64,000 nucleotides of DNA, from the NCBI RefSeq assembly GCF_014397005.1, contig NZ_JACGWS010000005.1:1-64000 (forward strand). The letters are read 5' to 3'. The position numbers and the translations under genes are program-made. Positions 34,983 to 45,403 of this stretch are shown one piece after another; position 1 is the stretch's first letter; the number at the start of each line of letters is the position of its first letter. Below the pieces are notes generated by a model. That model had not been told where the DNA came from, ran no database searches, and saw only the letters and a list, made by a program, of their open reading frames with translations. This DNA is from Kordia aestuariivivens (GTDB taxonomy: Bacteria > Bacteroidota > Bacteroidia > Flavobacteriales > Flavobacteriaceae).

Positions 34983-37799
34983 TTAAAACCACTTCCGTGT
35001 GAATAATTTCGTCAACGTTTTTGGGCTTAACGTAACAATAAATCGAATGCGTTGATCAAAACCTGGTTGTGCAATTTCCCAGCCATTGTTAGAATATACA
35101 GGAATGTACAATTCAAAATAATCAGGTACTAAGTTCAAGCGAATTCCGGAGTCGTATACAAATCGAGCATTTACATCTGTATTTTTGATGATTCCGATAT
35201 CGGCATAACCTTCAATCCATTTCCAAATACTGTAACTCGCATTTGCCGTTCCAATCCAATCGTTAGAGAACGGATTTTCTAGTTTAGACTTAAATCCACC
35301 TTCTGCAACGACTAATTGCTGACTGAACAATCCGGTGTCTTCTGAACGTCCGTAATAGTTGTAATCGAATAAATAATCCGTTGGCCTATCTAGCGCAAAG
35401 CTAAAGAAATCAGAGTTTGTATCATTAAATAAGAACTTCCCAAAGAAGAAACGCACATTTAATTGTCGGTTGTCTTGGAATAGTTTTCTATAGTTTAAAT
35501 TGAATGAAATTTTAGAGAATCGTTTTGCTAATTGAAAGTCCGTAAACCAGGTAAAATGACGAATTGGATCAGGGTTTGAATATACGTAACGCGCATTGAA
35601 AACGTTGTAATTTGGTTCATTTTCAACCGCTATATCCGTAGATTGTTCGCGTTGTACAATAATATATCTAAAGTCTAAAAATGCTTTTTGATTTGATCTG
35701 AAATCTGGATTTCTAAAACCAAACGTTACTTTAGGCACTAATCGCGTATACGTTAAACCTTCTTCGTAATTATAGTAATTTCCAGACATGGAAAAACGCG
35801 CAAAGTATAAGTCACTTTTACTTTCAATATCATGACGATACGAGATGCTTCCCGAACCTACCAATTGTTTTGAACGCAATCCGTACGATGGTTTAAAATC
35901 ATACAATAAACGCTTTGTTAGGAATGTTTTGTTGTAGAAACGCATTCCTGGCGTGAATCCGTCATATAAGTTGAATTGTGCAATTGGCACAAAGAATATT
36001 TGATTGTAATGCGGGTTTTCGGCATCTTTAAAGAAGGTGAATTTTAATTTTTTGTTGTTGGCAAAAAATCCGTTGAGCGATTTCCAGTTGTCTCTTTGGT
36101 TGAATTCTGGAATGATTTTATCATAGTTCAATACCAAACGGTCAATGCCTTCACGTGGAATGGTCACCGTTTTCTTTTCGCCAACATCCGTAATCCAATA
36201 TTTTGAAACTACTGAATCATTTTTGATTCCGAATAACGAAATAGGGAAGTTGCCATCATATTTGTTTTTGATGGTAACTTGTAATGAATCATCTGTTTTT
36301 TCAACGGTTCTAATCTTGTAATCAATTCGTTTTCTTGAATCTACATAGTTGTCAAAGTACCAATCAATATCTTTTGGTGCTTTTGATTTTAACAAGTTTT
36401 CAAAGTCAGCACGATTCGATTTTTTTAAACGATTCGTCGTGTAGAATTCTTTGACAAAATCATCAATTATGGTTTCATCAAAATAGGATTTTAAGTATTT
36501 CAATCCAACACCAGCTTTGTATTTGTTGGCGATGTTATTGTTAAATTTTGTCAGTGAGTCTTTTGGAGTGCTTAACGGTTGATCAATGTTTTTACGCGCC
36601 ATGAGCATGTACAGAAACGGATATTGATCGTTGAATTCTAGTTTTGCAAATTCGTATGAACGAACGCCCCAAACTTTTGACAATCCACCTGTTAGCTTCA
36701 TATTTGGATAGTACGTTTCCGCATATACCATTAACATATACGTTTCGAGCGCATCAGAAATCCACTTTTCTTTTCGCGTGTCCATCCACATAGATTCTTC
36801 TAAGTTTTTGGTTAAGACAGCTTTTAATACTTTAATTTCATATTGAAAATCATCTGTAAACGGTCTGATGAATGACGGCAATTGACCCAATCCGTATACA
36901 GGATTTTTTTTGTTGTCAATTTTTGAGATCATCATGTTTTCTCTCGGAAATTCGCCCAACTTCTCATAGATAAATTGTACTACTTTATCAATGGCAATTG
37001 CACGTTGTTTTTCATCCAATCCAAAAGCATCTAAGTTTGTTGTAATGTTTACTTTATCAGTTTGATAAGTTTTAAATTCAGCGTTTTGACGCAATAGAAT
37101 GGTAATGTCTTTTACGTTTTTTCCTGTAAGTTGCACAATGCCTTCTTCATCATTTACAACCGTATCTGCAGTTGATATTACATTGAATTTCTTTGGGAAA
37201 ATTAGTGTAATGTTGTGCTCTGATTGCTCTGTATATAAATCATCTAAGTTTTTGTTGCTGTATAATTTCCAACCATCATTATAAGCGGCAGGCGTGATAT
37301 ACCAATATCTTAGACTAAAATCGCCATCATCTTTGTAACCGTAGCGTGTAAATTCGTCACTTGGTAATTTTACTTCGTAAATTAAATCGAATGCAACACT
37401 TTCGTTGGGTTGCAATGGTTTATCAAGCGTTACTTTTATAATGTCTATTTGCTTTTCTAATCGTTCCCAATTAGCAGATGTTCCGTTTGTGGAAATTCCT
37501 TCAATTGTAGTATTTCCCTTTTTTTTCTTTCGAGATAAGTGAAAATTTCTACGGTATTCTTCGGCAAATCGTTTTGCTAAAGGTGTGTCTTTTCCAGAGA
37601 ATGCATGATTCCAATCGTTCAGATAGATTTCATTGAGCACTTTGCCCGTTTCATTTTGGTATGTGATTTTTTGAACAACCTTAATCCTTTTAGCTTCCGC
37701 ATATACAGTTGCTGTAAGCGTATTTTTATGTTGCCCAAAAGCTGAAATGCTTAAGAGTAGGAGTAGGTATAATGCGAAATGGCGGCGTATTGTATTCAA
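34983..37799 (-). CDS. M1 peptidase-like outer-membrane protein without zinc motif
   Basis: A 938-residue protein with a signal peptide (about 1-22). The N-terminal 250 residues resemble the beta domain of M1 (gluzincin) aminopeptidases. Where HExxH...NE should be, it reads LTKNLEESMW ... KEKWISDALETYMLM, so the metal ligands are missing. The C-terminal 400 residues have the alternating strands of an outer-membrane barrel (PSYGLRSKQLVGSGSISYRHD, FGFRNPDF, end RFIVTLSPKTLTKLFTRKWF). Probably a non-catalytic surface protein. It is two bases from the upstream nuclease/phosphatase gene, so both are one operon. Confidence 0.75.
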   Translation of the reverse strand: MNTIRRHFALYLLLLLSISAFGQHKNTLTATVYAEAKRIKVVQKITYQNETGKVLNEIYLNDWNHAFSGKDTPLAKRFAEEYRRNFHLSRKKKKGNTTIEGISTNGTSANWERLEKQIDIIKVTLDKPLQPNESVAFDLIYEVKLPSDEFTRYGYKDDGDFSLRYWYITPAAYNDGWKLYSNKNLDDLYTEQSEHNITLIFPKKFNVISTADTVVNDEEGIVQLTGKNVKDITILLRQNAEFKTYQTDKVNITTNLDAFGLDEKQRAIAIDKVVQFIYEKLGEFPRENMMISKIDNKKNPVYGLGQLPSFIRPFTDDFQYEIKVLKAVLTKNLEESMWMDTRKEKWISDALETYMLMVYAETYYPNMKLTGGLSKVWGVRSYEFAKLEFNDQYPFLYMLMARKNIDQPLSTPKDSLTKFNNNIANKYKAGVGLKYLKSYFDETIIDDFVKEFYTTNRLKKSNRADFENLLKSKAPKDIDWYFDNYVDSRKRIDYKIRTVEKTDDSLQVTIKNKYDGNFPISLFGIKNDSVVSKYWITDVGEKKTVTIPREGIDRLVLNYDKIIPEFNQRDNWKSLNGFFANNKKLKFTFFKDAENPHYNQIFFVPIAQFNLYDGFTPGMRFYNKTFLTKRLLYDFKPSYGLRSKQLVGSGSISYRHDIESKSDLYFARFSMSGNYYNYEEGLTYTRLVPKVTFGFRNPDFRSNQKAFLDFRYIIVQREQSTDIAVENEPNYNVFNARYVYSNPDPIRHFTWFTDFQLAKRFSKISFNLNYRKLFQDNRQLNVRFFFGKFLFNDTNSDFFSFALDRPTDYLFDYNYYGRSEDTGLFSQQLVVAEGGFKSKLENPFSNDWIGTANASYSIWKWIEGYADIGIIKNTDVNARFVYDSGIRLNLVPDYFELYIPVYSNNGWEIAQPGFDQRIRFIVTLSPKTLTKLFTRKWF

Positions 37800-37801
37800 T
37801 T

Positions 37802-39064
37802 TTATTTTTTGATAAATTTTTGAGTTTCTGTATAGTTTTTGATTTTCAAATAATAGATGCCTTTCGGTAGGTACGAAACATCTACGTTTGTAATATCATT
37901 ATTATTCATCTTTCCAGATGTCAATTTACGCGCTAAAACGTCATATATCGCGTATTCATTGTTTTTTTGTGTAGAATTTAACATAAATGACAATTGATCT
38001 TCCACAACATTTCCTCGAATAAAGTTGAAGGTTGCCGCTTCTGCAAATTGAGAAGTATTAAGTAATTGCTCGTTTGTTTCTAATTCCATTACAACTGGCA
38101 AATGATCGCTCATGTCATGCAATGCATTGCGAAGCGCTTGTGAGTAAATCGTTGTTGCACCAGGTAATGGCGCACAATCTGTTGAGTTGATAGCACTATT
38201 GTAACAGCTTGGATTTAAATTGTTTCCAAACGATTTGTATGAGTTTGGTACGTAATATAAATCCGGATTTGTCAAGATGTTTCCAGAAGTTAAGATGAAA
38301 TCAAAACGATCATCAAAACCACCAGATGCGCCACCTAAACCACTTTGTGTACGCGTTGATTGTGTAAGTACATCAATGAAACTACTGTTGTTGTGCCAAT
38401 CGCCCAAACGGTTGATAGGATCTATTAAAGGAATGTGTTCTGTAGGATCCGTTAATTTATTAAAAGTAATGTCATTGCTCGTGTATAGGTTTAAATCTCC
38501 TGCAAATAGCACGTAAGTATTCGCGTCAAGCGTAGAAAGATACGAAGTGAGTTGTTCGGCCATTAAAAAACGTTTTATTTCGTCTTCGGGAGAATTTCCA
38601 GCTTTTAAGTGTCCAACAAAGACTTCTAAACGAATTGGATTCGCAACTTGGTTTACTGTATTTAATTTTAAGGTATATCTATTAAAATCGCGAATCGTAG
38701 TTTGTACAATGTCTTGCGCTTCTAATATGAATTTGCTGCTATCGTAATAAATTAGGTTTTGTAAATCGTCAAAATCTCCAAAAGCATCATCGGAAGTGTT
38801 TGTAAAGAATGTTGCTTGCGCATAATTTGGATTGATGGTTTGTAATCGTGTTAAAATTACGCCAGCACCAAATACATCATTTAATTCACACACCATGAGT
38901 AAATCTGGTTGATAGTCAGTAATGATCAGTTCCAAATCATCAATTCGATCTGGAGAAATATCTGGAAAATTCAAGAGATTGTAAAACATCGTCTTGATAT
39001 TTTCCTGTGCATTTATTTGTAGTAATCCTAAACCGAAGCAAAGGATAATGAGTAACTTTTTCAT
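37802..39064 (-). CDS. Secreted endonuclease/exonuclease/phosphatase-family protein with T9SS domain
   Basis: A 420-residue protein from the ATG of MKKLLIILCFG; a start six codons upstream is possible. After the signal peptide comes an EEP-fold domain (TMFYNLLNFPD, LLMVCELNDV, FAGDLNLYTSND, SDHLPVVMELE with the catalytic Asp-His pair). The last 80 residues form a T9SS sorting domain (YAIYDVLARKL, YLPKGIYYLKIKNY, QKFIKK). It should act outside the cell as a DNase or phosphodiesterase. 18 bases separate this start from the LOG-protein gene stop. Confidence 0.85.
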   Translation of the reverse strand: MKKLLIILCFGLGLLQINAQENIKTMFYNLLNFPDISPDRIDDLELIITDYQPDLLMVCELNDVFGAGVILTRLQTINPNYAQATFFTNTSDDAFGDFDDLQNLIYYDSSKFILEAQDIVQTTIRDFNRYTLKLNTVNQVANPIRLEVFVGHLKAGNSPEDEIKRFLMAEQLTSYLSTLDANTYVLFAGDLNLYTSNDITFNKLTDPTEHIPLIDPINRLGDWHNNSSFIDVLTQSTRTQSGLGGASGGFDDRFDFILTSGNILTNPDLYYVPNSYKSFGNNLNPSCYNSAINSTDCAPLPGATTIYSQALRNALHDMSDHLPVVMELETNEQLLNTSQFAEAATFNFIRGNVVEDQLSFMLNSTQKNNEYAIYDVLARKLTSGKMNNNDITNVDVSYLPKGIYYLKIKNYTETQKFIKK

Positions 39065-39101
39065 TTTCTTTTTTGGGAGCAATTATTCTACGGTACTTTT
39101 T

Positions 39102-39797
39102 TTAGAAGTTTGGACTTAGCGCTGACTTTCTGTAGAAAGCATCTAAGATGTCCAATACTTCGTCTTCATTATCTACGATATGAATTAGGTCTAAATCGCC
39201 TTCACTGATGTTAGCGAACTTGTCTAATAATGTAGCTTTTACCCAATCCATTAAGCCAGACCAAAATTCGGTTCCAACCAAAATAATCGGGAATTTGTCA
39301 ATTTTTTTTGTTTGAATTAGTGTGATTGCTTCAAATAGTTCATCCAAGGTTCCGAATCCACCAGGCATTACAACAAATCCTTGCGAATATTTTACAAACA
39401 TTACTTTACGAACAAAGAAGTAATCAAAGTTGATACTTTTATCTGCATCAATATATGGATTGTCATGTTGCTCAAACGGTAATACAATGTTTAATCCAAC
39501 GGAAGTTCCGCCACCTAAATGTGCACCTTTGTTACCAGCTTCCATAATACCTGGACCACCGCCAGTAATGACTCCATAACCGTGATCAACGATTGTATGC
39601 GCAATTTTTTGTGCTAATTTGTAGTATTTATTGTCTGGTTTTGTTCGTGCAGATCCAAAGATGGAAACACATGGGCCAATTTGACTCATTTTTTCGAATC
39701 CGTTTACGAATTCGCCCATTATTTTAAAAAGTGCCCAAGAATCGTTCGTTTTTATTTCGTTCCAACCCTTGTTGTTCTTTTCTTTTCTCATGTTCAT
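39102..39797 (-). CDS. LOG-family (TIGR00730) Rossmann-fold protein
   Basis: A 231-residue cytosolic protein with the LOG/lysine-decarboxylase-like motifs GVITGGGPGIMEAGNKGA and VMPGGFGTLDELFE (PGGxGTxxE). Members hydrolyse cytokinin riboside phosphates or other nucleotide 5'-monophosphates to base and ribose phosphate. The start is ATG; a second ATG two codons later is also possible. It heads a same-strand run with the nuclease/phosphatase and M1-like genes. Confidence 0.92.
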   Translation of the reverse strand: MNMRKEKNNKGWNEIKTNDSWALFKIMGEFVNGFEKMSQIGPCVSIFGSARTKPDNKYYKLAQKIAHTIVDHGYGVITGGGPGIMEAGNKGAHLGGGTSVGLNIVLPFEQHDNPYIDADKSINFDYFFVRKVMFVKYSQGFVVMPGGFGTLDELFEAITLIQTKKIDKFPIILVGTEFWSGLMDWVKATLLDKFANISEGDLDLIHIVDNEDEVLDILDAFYRKSALSPNF

Positions 39798-39936
39798 TTA
39801 TTTTTTATCAAAGCGTGCTAAGATACTACTTTCTCTATAAAAATGAATCAAACTTTTTTTTAAAAATATCTTAAAGTATTTTAAACTTCAAACACTAAAA
39901 GAATTTACTGATATAGGGAATTATGTTTGGGGATAA

Positions 39937-40089
39937 AAAACGGTTTCTTGTTTTTACACTTCATTTGGGATAGTGTATTTCTTGAGCTTTAAAGGAATGA
40001 AAGACGGAGGCATCAAATTATACTTTAGAGGAAATCCTTTTGGACAAGTTGACGCAGGTGTTGCGCAAGGGAAATTAGATAAGTTATAG
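39937..40089 (+). pseudogene. Possible 3' gene remnant before a terminator copy
   Basis: A 50-codon open stretch without an early start ends in a protein-like tail (GGIKLYFRGNPFGQVDAGVA, then QGKLDKL). From its ATG at 39997 it would be a 30-residue peptide. It is followed after 25 bases by a terminator-like hairpin. I do not recognise it. It may be the tail of a deleted gene. The remaining gap up to the precursor gene is AT-rich and shows nothing else. Confidence 0.35.
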
Positions 40090-40114
40090 ATTGCAATAGG
40101 ATTATTGCATAGCT

Positions 40115-40155
40115 AAAAAGCAGTCTGGAAGTAATTTCTAGACAGTTTTATTTTT
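40115..40155 (+). terminator. Degenerate terminator hairpin
   Basis: GCAGTCTGGAA and TTTCTAGACAG form an imperfect stem around GTAA and are followed by TTTTATTTTT. It is a diverged copy of the terminator after the solitary RiPP precursor (40.7 kb), about 585 bases away. Confidence 0.65.
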
Positions 40156-40399
40156 ATGGTAATTCCTTTTTTAATCAAAGCATACCAAGGTATTATTTGA
40201 TCTAAAAACACAATCTATCTAAAATTAAATATTGTTTCAAAATAGGGACTATGTTATCGTTTTTCAAATTTTTTTATATAAAAAAGCAAGTTAAAAACTT
40301 AGTTTTCAATGGTTTAACGTATTTAAAATACGGTATTTACTTACCAAAATGTTAATGAAATATTATATCTTATTGGGATTAATCTAAACTTTGGTAATC

Positions 40400-40675
40400 A
40401 TGAAAAAAAAGAAATTAACTAAATTAAAACTTAACAAAAAACGTATTTCAAATTTAGAGAGTTCTAAACAATTTGGTGGAGGATTTACTGATACTTGTTT
40501 TTGCTTTATTAGTGATAATTTACCATGTATCACAAAAGATATTGAAATATGTCCATCAGAGCAAATTTGTTTAAGCTCTCAGAATGGTGCTACTGTATGC
40601 GTAGGACTACAATCATGTAATTGCGATCCACATAATCCACATGATCCATATCACTCACAACAAGCGTTTTGTTAA
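40400..40675 (+). CDS. Solitary Cys-rich RiPP precursor
   Basis: A 91-residue peptide from the ATG; an upstream TTG would add three residues. The leader MKKKKLTKLKLNKKRISNLE is of the class I lanthipeptide type, and FGGGFTD near residue 27 is a likely cleavage region. The long core has nine Cys (TDTCFCF, LPC, EIC, QIC, TVC, SCNC, AFC) and an odd Pro/His/Asp tail (DPHNPHDPYHSQQAFC) that could bind metal. It is on the opposite strand and about 15 kb from the array, with its own terminator. No processing gene is adjacent. Confidence 0.78.
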   Translation: MKKKKLTKLKLNKKRISNLESSKQFGGGFTDTCFCFISDNLPCITKDIEICPSEQICLSSQNGATVCVGLQSCNCDPHNPHDPYHSQQAFC

Positions 40676-40697
40676 AGATTTGAGTCATTTTTTATCT

Positions 40698-40737
40698 TGA
40701 AAAAGCTGTCTGGAATTAATTTCTAGACAGCTTTTTT
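40698..40737 (+). terminator. Rho-independent terminator (bidirectional)
   Basis: AAAGCTGTCTGGAA and TTTCTAGACAGCTTT form a 13-14 bp stem around TTAA with a T6 tail; the left side has A5, so it can also act on the minus strand. It separates the precursor gene from the convergent lipoprotein gene. The single wobble is G-U in the plus-strand RNA. Confidence 0.92.
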
Positions 40738-40777
40738 AGGTATAATCTTCAACTCAAATAGTGAGCGAAACGTAATT

Positions 40778-41137
40778 TTATTTCTTTCTGAGTAATGTCA
40801 ATATTTCTTTTGATCCAGCTCTGCTCATGATAAATTGCAAGGTATCATTATTCAGTTTATTAATTTCAACGCCAATTTCTAATTTTCCTTTTGGCGTAGA
40901 GTAGAGTAATCCGTTTGCTAATTTATAAACTCCAGTTTCTTCTTCTCCAGTTATTTTGGAAGCGTATGTTTTATCGCGTTTGAAATTGAAGTATACATTA
41001 TCGTTGCATCTATCTTCTCCTGTCGATTCTACAATCCATTGTGTACAATTCCATTCTCCTGCAATTTTATCGTATTCTTCAGTATTATCACATGAAATTA
41101 GGAATAATCCAACAACAACTACTATCAATTTTTTCAT
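40778..41137 (-). CDS. Small lipocalin-like lipoprotein
   Basis: A 119-residue protein with signal and lipobox LISC (Cys16). The mature part begins with GEWNCTQWIVESTGEDRC and continues as an alternating beta pattern (TYASKITGEEETGVYKLANG) like lipocalin-like domains of Bacteroidota lipoproteins. Function unknown. Its start is 17 bases from the uvrA stop codon, so it may be read through from uvrA. Confidence 0.7.
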   Translation of the reverse strand: MKKLIVVVVGLFLISCDNTEEYDKIAGEWNCTQWIVESTGEDRCNDNVYFNFKRDKTYASKITGEEETGVYKLANGLLYSTPKGKLEIGVEINKLNNDTLQFIMSRAGSKEILTLLRKK

Positions 41138-41154
41138 AACATTTTTTGTTTTTA

Positions 41155-44001
41155 TTAGTTCGTTTGTAAGGCTAATTCCTTCTTTAAGAAACGCGCTGTA
41201 TGACTTTTTTTATGTTTGGCAACTTCTTCTGGAGTTCCCGTAGTGATGACTTGTCCGCCGCCTCTTCCGCCTTCGTAACCAATATCAATGATATAATCGG
41301 TCGTTTTGATGACGTCCATATTATGCTCAATAACCACAATAGTATTTCCTTTGTCTACTAATTTATTTAATACATCCATCAAGACTCTAATGTCTTCAAA
41401 ATGTAGTCCAGTTGTGGGTTCATCTAAGATATAGAATGTATTTCCGGTATCTCTTTTAGAAAGTTCTGTTGCCAGTTTGATACGTTGTGCTTCGCCACCA
41501 GAAAGCGTTGTACTTTGCTGTCCAAGCGTAATATAACCTAAACCAACATCTTTGATGGTTTTTAGTTTGCGATGAATTTTTGGAATCGGTTCAAAGAATT
41601 TTACGGCTTCGTTCATCGTCATGCTTAATACATCGGCAATTGATTTTCCTTTGTATCGAATTTCTAGTGTTTCTCTATTGAATCGTTTCCCATTACAGGT
41701 TTCACATTCTACATATACATCTGGCAAAAAGTTCATTTCTATCACGCGCAATCCTCCACCTTGACAGGTTTCGCAACGTCCGCCTTTTACATTGAAACTG
41801 AATCTTCCTGGTTTGTATCCACGAATCATCGATTCGGATGTTTTTGCATAGAGACTTCTTATTTCGCTAAAAACACCTGTATATGTTGCAGGATTTGAAC
41901 GCGGCGTACGTCCAATTGGCGATTGGTTGATGTCTATTACTTTGTCAATATGCTCTAAACCTTTGATGCTTTTGTATGACATTGGTTCTTTTACAGCGTT
42001 GAAAAAGTGCGCATTTAGAATAGGGTAGAGTGTTTCATTTACTAAAGTAGATTTTCCACTACCAGAAACGCCCGTAACGCCAATCATTTGTCCTAATGGA
42101 AATTCAACGGAAACATTTTTTAAGTTATTTCCTGTGGCACCTTTTAATACTAATTTATTACCATTTCCTTTTCTGCGTTCAGTTGGAATTGCAATTTGTT
42201 TGTTTCCGTTGAGATAGGCAGCCGTTAGTGTATCATGTTTTAATACTTCTTGTGGCGTTCCTTCTGAGATAATTTCACCTCCATGTCGTCCTGCATGCGG
42301 ACCAATGTCAATAACATGATCGGCGCGTTCTATCATATCTTTATCGTGTTCAACCACAATGACAGAGTTTCCAATATCCCGTAAGGATTCAAGCGAATTG
42401 ATTAGTTTTTCGTTATCTCTTTGGTGTAAACCGATACTTGGCTCATCTAAAATGTATAAAACACCTACTAATTGTGAGCCAATTTGTGTTGCCAATCGGA
42501 TGCGTTGTGCTTCCCCACCAGATAATGATTTTGAACTTCTGCTTAATGAAAGATAATTTAGACCAACATCTAATAAAAAGCGTAATCGTGTGGCGATTTC
42601 TTTAACAACTTCCGTAGCAATGGCGCGTTGTTTTTCCGAAAGTTTTTCATCTAAACCATCAAACCAAGCCGCTAATTCTACAACATCCATAGTTGCCAAT
42701 TCCGAAATGTTTTTTTCGTTGACTTTAAAGTATAAAGATTCTTTGCGCAGTCGTGAACCTTCACATTCAGGACAGTTTACTTTGTCCATGTAATTTTTTG
42801 CCCAACGTTTGATGGAAGCCGAATCGCTGTCTTCGTATTGATTTTTGATGAAACTTACGATGCCTTCAAAGTCAATTTTATAGTCACGCGTAACACCTAG
42901 CGTTTTGCTAATAATCGAGAATTTTTCGTTGCCACCATTCAAAATTACGTCCATTGCTTCCTGCGGAATTTTGCTAATTGGATCTGTTAGTTTGAATTCG
43001 TATCGTTCTGCTATGATTTCCAATTGTTTGAAAATCCATGATTTTTTATATTCGCCCAAAGGCGCAATTCCACCAGCATTAATCGTTGCTTTCGCATCAG
43101 GAATTACTTTGTTTTGATTTACTTCGTGAAGCGTTCCTAGTCCGTTGCAATTTGGACACATTCCTTTTGGAGAGTTGAACGAGAATGTATTCGGTTCAGG
43201 ATTCGGATAGGAAATTCCTGAAGTCGGACACATGAGATTCCGACTGAAATAGCGTGCTTCTTTTGGCGCATCTTGATCAATGACCATTAATACATCATCA
43301 CCGTGATACATTGCCGTTTTGATCGTTTCTGTTAAGCGTTTGTCATTGTCAACTTCATCATCAATAACTAAACGATCAATAACGATTTCAATTTCGTGTG
43401 TTTTGTAACGGTCAACGCGCATTCCCTTTTCAATGTCTACAATTTCACCATCGACACGTACTTTTACAAATCCTTGTTTGGCAATGTTTTCGAATAATTC
43501 GCGGTAATGTCCTTTACGGGAACGGATAACTGGCGCGAGAATGTTGACACGTTTGTCTTTGAAATCGTTGAGAATTAAGCTTTTGATTTGTTCATCACTA
43601 TAACTCACCATTTTTTCACCAGAGTTGTAACTGTATGCATCTGAAGCTCTTGCAAATAGTAAGCGTAAAAAATCGTAGATTTCTGTAATGGTTCCAACCG
43701 TAGATCGTGGACTTTTGCTCGTTGTTTTTTGTTCTATGGCGATTACGGGCGATAAACCATCAATTTTATCAACATCTGGACGTTCGAGTCCGCCGAGAAA
43801 TTGGCGCGCATACGCAGAAAATGTTTCGATATATCTTCGTTGTCCTTCGGCATAAATCGTATCAAAAGCTAAGGATGATTTTCCACTTCCTGAAAGTCCA
43901 GTGATGACCACTAATTTTTCTCTAGGAATCGTAACATCAATATTTTTTAGGTTGTGAACTCTTGCACCTTGCACTTCTATATTTTCTTCGTATTTCGTCA
44001 T
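41155..44001 (-). CDS. uvrA: Excinuclease ABC subunit UvrA
   Basis: A 948-residue protein (usual about 940) from the ATG of [19 protein letters not shown]; a TTG four codons upstream was rejected. It has two ABC ATPase modules: Walker [10 protein letters not shown] (residues 35-43) and GVSGSGKST; two [24 protein letters not shown] signatures; LDEPSIGLH and LDEPTTGLH Walker B regions; and zinc-finger cysteine pairs ([35 protein letters not shown]). It finds DNA damage with UvrB in nucleotide excision repair. A lipoprotein gene follows closely. Confidence 0.98.
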   Translation of the reverse strand: MTKYEENIEVQGARVHNLKNIDVTIPREKLVVITGLSGSGKSSLAFDTIYAEGQRRYIETFSAYARQFLGGLERPDVDKIDGLSPVIAIEQKTTSKSPRSTVGTITEIYDFLRLLFARASDAYSYNSGEKMVSYSDEQIKSLILNDFKDKRVNILAPVIRSRKGHYRELFENIAKQGFVKVRVDGEIVDIEKGMRVDRYKTHEIEIVIDRLVIDDEVDNDKRLTETIKTAMYHGDDVLMVIDQDAPKEARYFSRNLMCPTSGISYPNPEPNTFSFNSPKGMCPNCNGLGTLHEVNQNKVIPDAKATINAGGIAPLGEYKKSWIFKQLEIIAERYEFKLTDPISKIPQEAMDVILNGGNEKFSIISKTLGVTRDYKIDFEGIVSFIKNQYEDSDSASIKRWAKNYMDKVNCPECEGSRLRKESLYFKVNEKNISELATMDVVELAAWFDGLDEKLSEKQRAIATEVVKEIATRLRFLLDVGLNYLSLSRSSKSLSGGEAQRIRLATQIGSQLVGVLYILDEPSIGLHQRDNEKLINSLESLRDIGNSVIVVEHDKDMIERADHVIDIGPHAGRHGGEIISEGTPQEVLKHDTLTAAYLNGNKQIAIPTERRKGNGNKLVLKGATGNNLKNVSVEFPLGQMIGVTGVSGSGKSTLVNETLYPILNAHFFNAVKEPMSYKSIKGLEHIDKVIDINQSPIGRTPRSNPATYTGVFSEIRSLYAKTSESMIRGYKPGRFSFNVKGGRCETCQGGGLRVIEMNFLPDVYVECETCNGKRFNRETLEIRYKGKSIADVLSMTMNEAVKFFEPIPKIHRKLKTIKDVGLGYITLGQQSTTLSGGEAQRIKLATELSKRDTGNTFYILDEPTTGLHFEDIRVLMDVLNKLVDKGNTIVVIEHNMDVIKTTDYIIDIGYEGGRGGGQVITTGTPEEVAKHKKSHTARFLKKELALQTN

Positions 44002-44143
44002 AGTTTTTTGCAAAACGCAAAGGTACGAATTTTAGAAGCAGTATATCACAATGTGTAATCTCAATTTTTCATCAGTATTGAATTTATAATCAATGGTGTA
44101 TTTCCTTTATTTTAGTAGTATATTTAGTACTTAATTTAATTTT

Positions 44144-45403
44144 ATGAATGAAGAAGGTTTTGACGCTGAAGTTACTAAAACTAAAAAGGCAATTATAATA
44201 TTTAAAATTTTTGGTTGGTTATTTGTCGCGCTAGGTTTTATCGTTTTTATTATTGGTCTTTATTATTGGATTTTGAAAAGAGATGATTTTAATGAGGTTG
44301 GAGATTTTGTTGGCGGAGTTTCTGGTTCATTATGGGCATTAGCAGGATTATTCTTTATCTACATAGCTTTTCTTGGACAGAAGATTGAAATTAAATATCA
44401 ACAAGCAGATTTAAAGCTGAATAGAGAAGAACTAAGAGAATCAAAAGAAGTATTTAAAGCGCAAGCAAGTATTATGCTTGATCAGAAACTAGATACAACT
44501 TTTTTTAATTTGTTGGATAATCATAGAAAATTAGTAAATAGTTTTAAAGATAGAGAACGAATTAGAGAAAATATTACTGGTTATGATGCTTTAGAAAGTA
44601 TTCACGGTAGTTTAAAATGGTATTTGAAGAAATATTCAAGTTTTTTAAAAACTAGAAATATCTTTGATTCAGATATAACTAACTCAAATCCAATTGATGA
44701 AATAGAACGATATCATATTATCAAGATTTTATATGATGAAGTTTCAGGGATTATTGCCTTTATTTCAAAGAAAATAAGAGAGGAAAATAAAGAGTTTTAT
44801 TTCAATACACTTTTTAATAATTTATCAACTCAGGAAAAGTTTTTATTGACTGCCTATAATATTAATATGAGTAATAATTATAAAGCAGAACTTGATTTCA
44901 AGGGTTATTTAAAATATAATTTTAGAGATTTTTCTAAAGAAGAAAAATTTTTAACTCAGAAAAATATATTCTTGCATAATTGTTATCCAAAAGATGATTA
45001 TGAAGAAGATATTATAATCAAAATAGTAGATGATAATCCTAATGATTACGATGAATTTAATTTGTATTTAGTGGATAAAGAGAAAAAGTTAGTAACTCAT
45101 GTGAAAAGAATTAATAAAATTCATCAAGAAATCCCACTTACTAAAATCATAACAGATATAACAGAAAAATATTTCTCTAACAAAATTGAAAAAATAAAAA
45201 ATGACCCTAGAAAGAACGAAGACTATTATATTCTTTTAGAAGGGAAAAATTCAAAATATAATTTTATAATGTATTCAATTTGTAAAATTCAAATTGAGAT
45301 AAGAACTACAAAAGTTAAGTTATCTGCATATCGAGATAGTAATAATCATATTAACGATTGGATCCAAAATTATTTTAATAACTTAGAAAATCAACAATCC
45401 TAA
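44144..45403 (+). CDS. Putative phage abortive infection protein (putAbiC-like)
   Basis: A 419-residue protein with two N-terminal membrane helices (about 17-44 and 57-79) and a long cytoplasmic helical domain. The motif GDFVGGVSGSLWALAGLFFIYIAFLGQ followed by a coiled region and FFNLLDNHRKLVNSF matches my memory of the putAbiC family (putative phage abortive infection protein). Such proteins are thought to act in antiphage defence by cell arrest, but most are untested. It is AT-rich and sits alone between uvrA and a convergent membrane protein gene, with which it overlaps by four bases at the 3' end. Confidence 0.72.
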   Translation: MNEEGFDAEVTKTKKAIIIFKIFGWLFVALGFIVFIIGLYYWILKRDDFNEVGDFVGGVSGSLWALAGLFFIYIAFLGQKIEIKYQQADLKLNREELRESKEVFKAQASIMLDQKLDTTFFNLLDNHRKLVNSFKDRERIRENITGYDALESIHGSLKWYLKKYSSFLKTRNIFDSDITNSNPIDEIERYHIIKILYDEVSGIIAFISKKIREENKEFYFNTLFNNLSTQEKFLLTAYNINMSNNYKAELDFKGYLKYNFRDFSKEEKFLTQKNIFLHNCYPKDDYEEDIIIKIVDDNPNDYDEFNLYLVDKEKKLVTHVKRINKIHQEIPLTKIITDITEKYFSNKIEKIKNDPRKNEDYYILLEGKNSKYNFIMYSICKIQIEIRTTKVKLSAYRDSNNHINDWIQNYFNNLENQQS

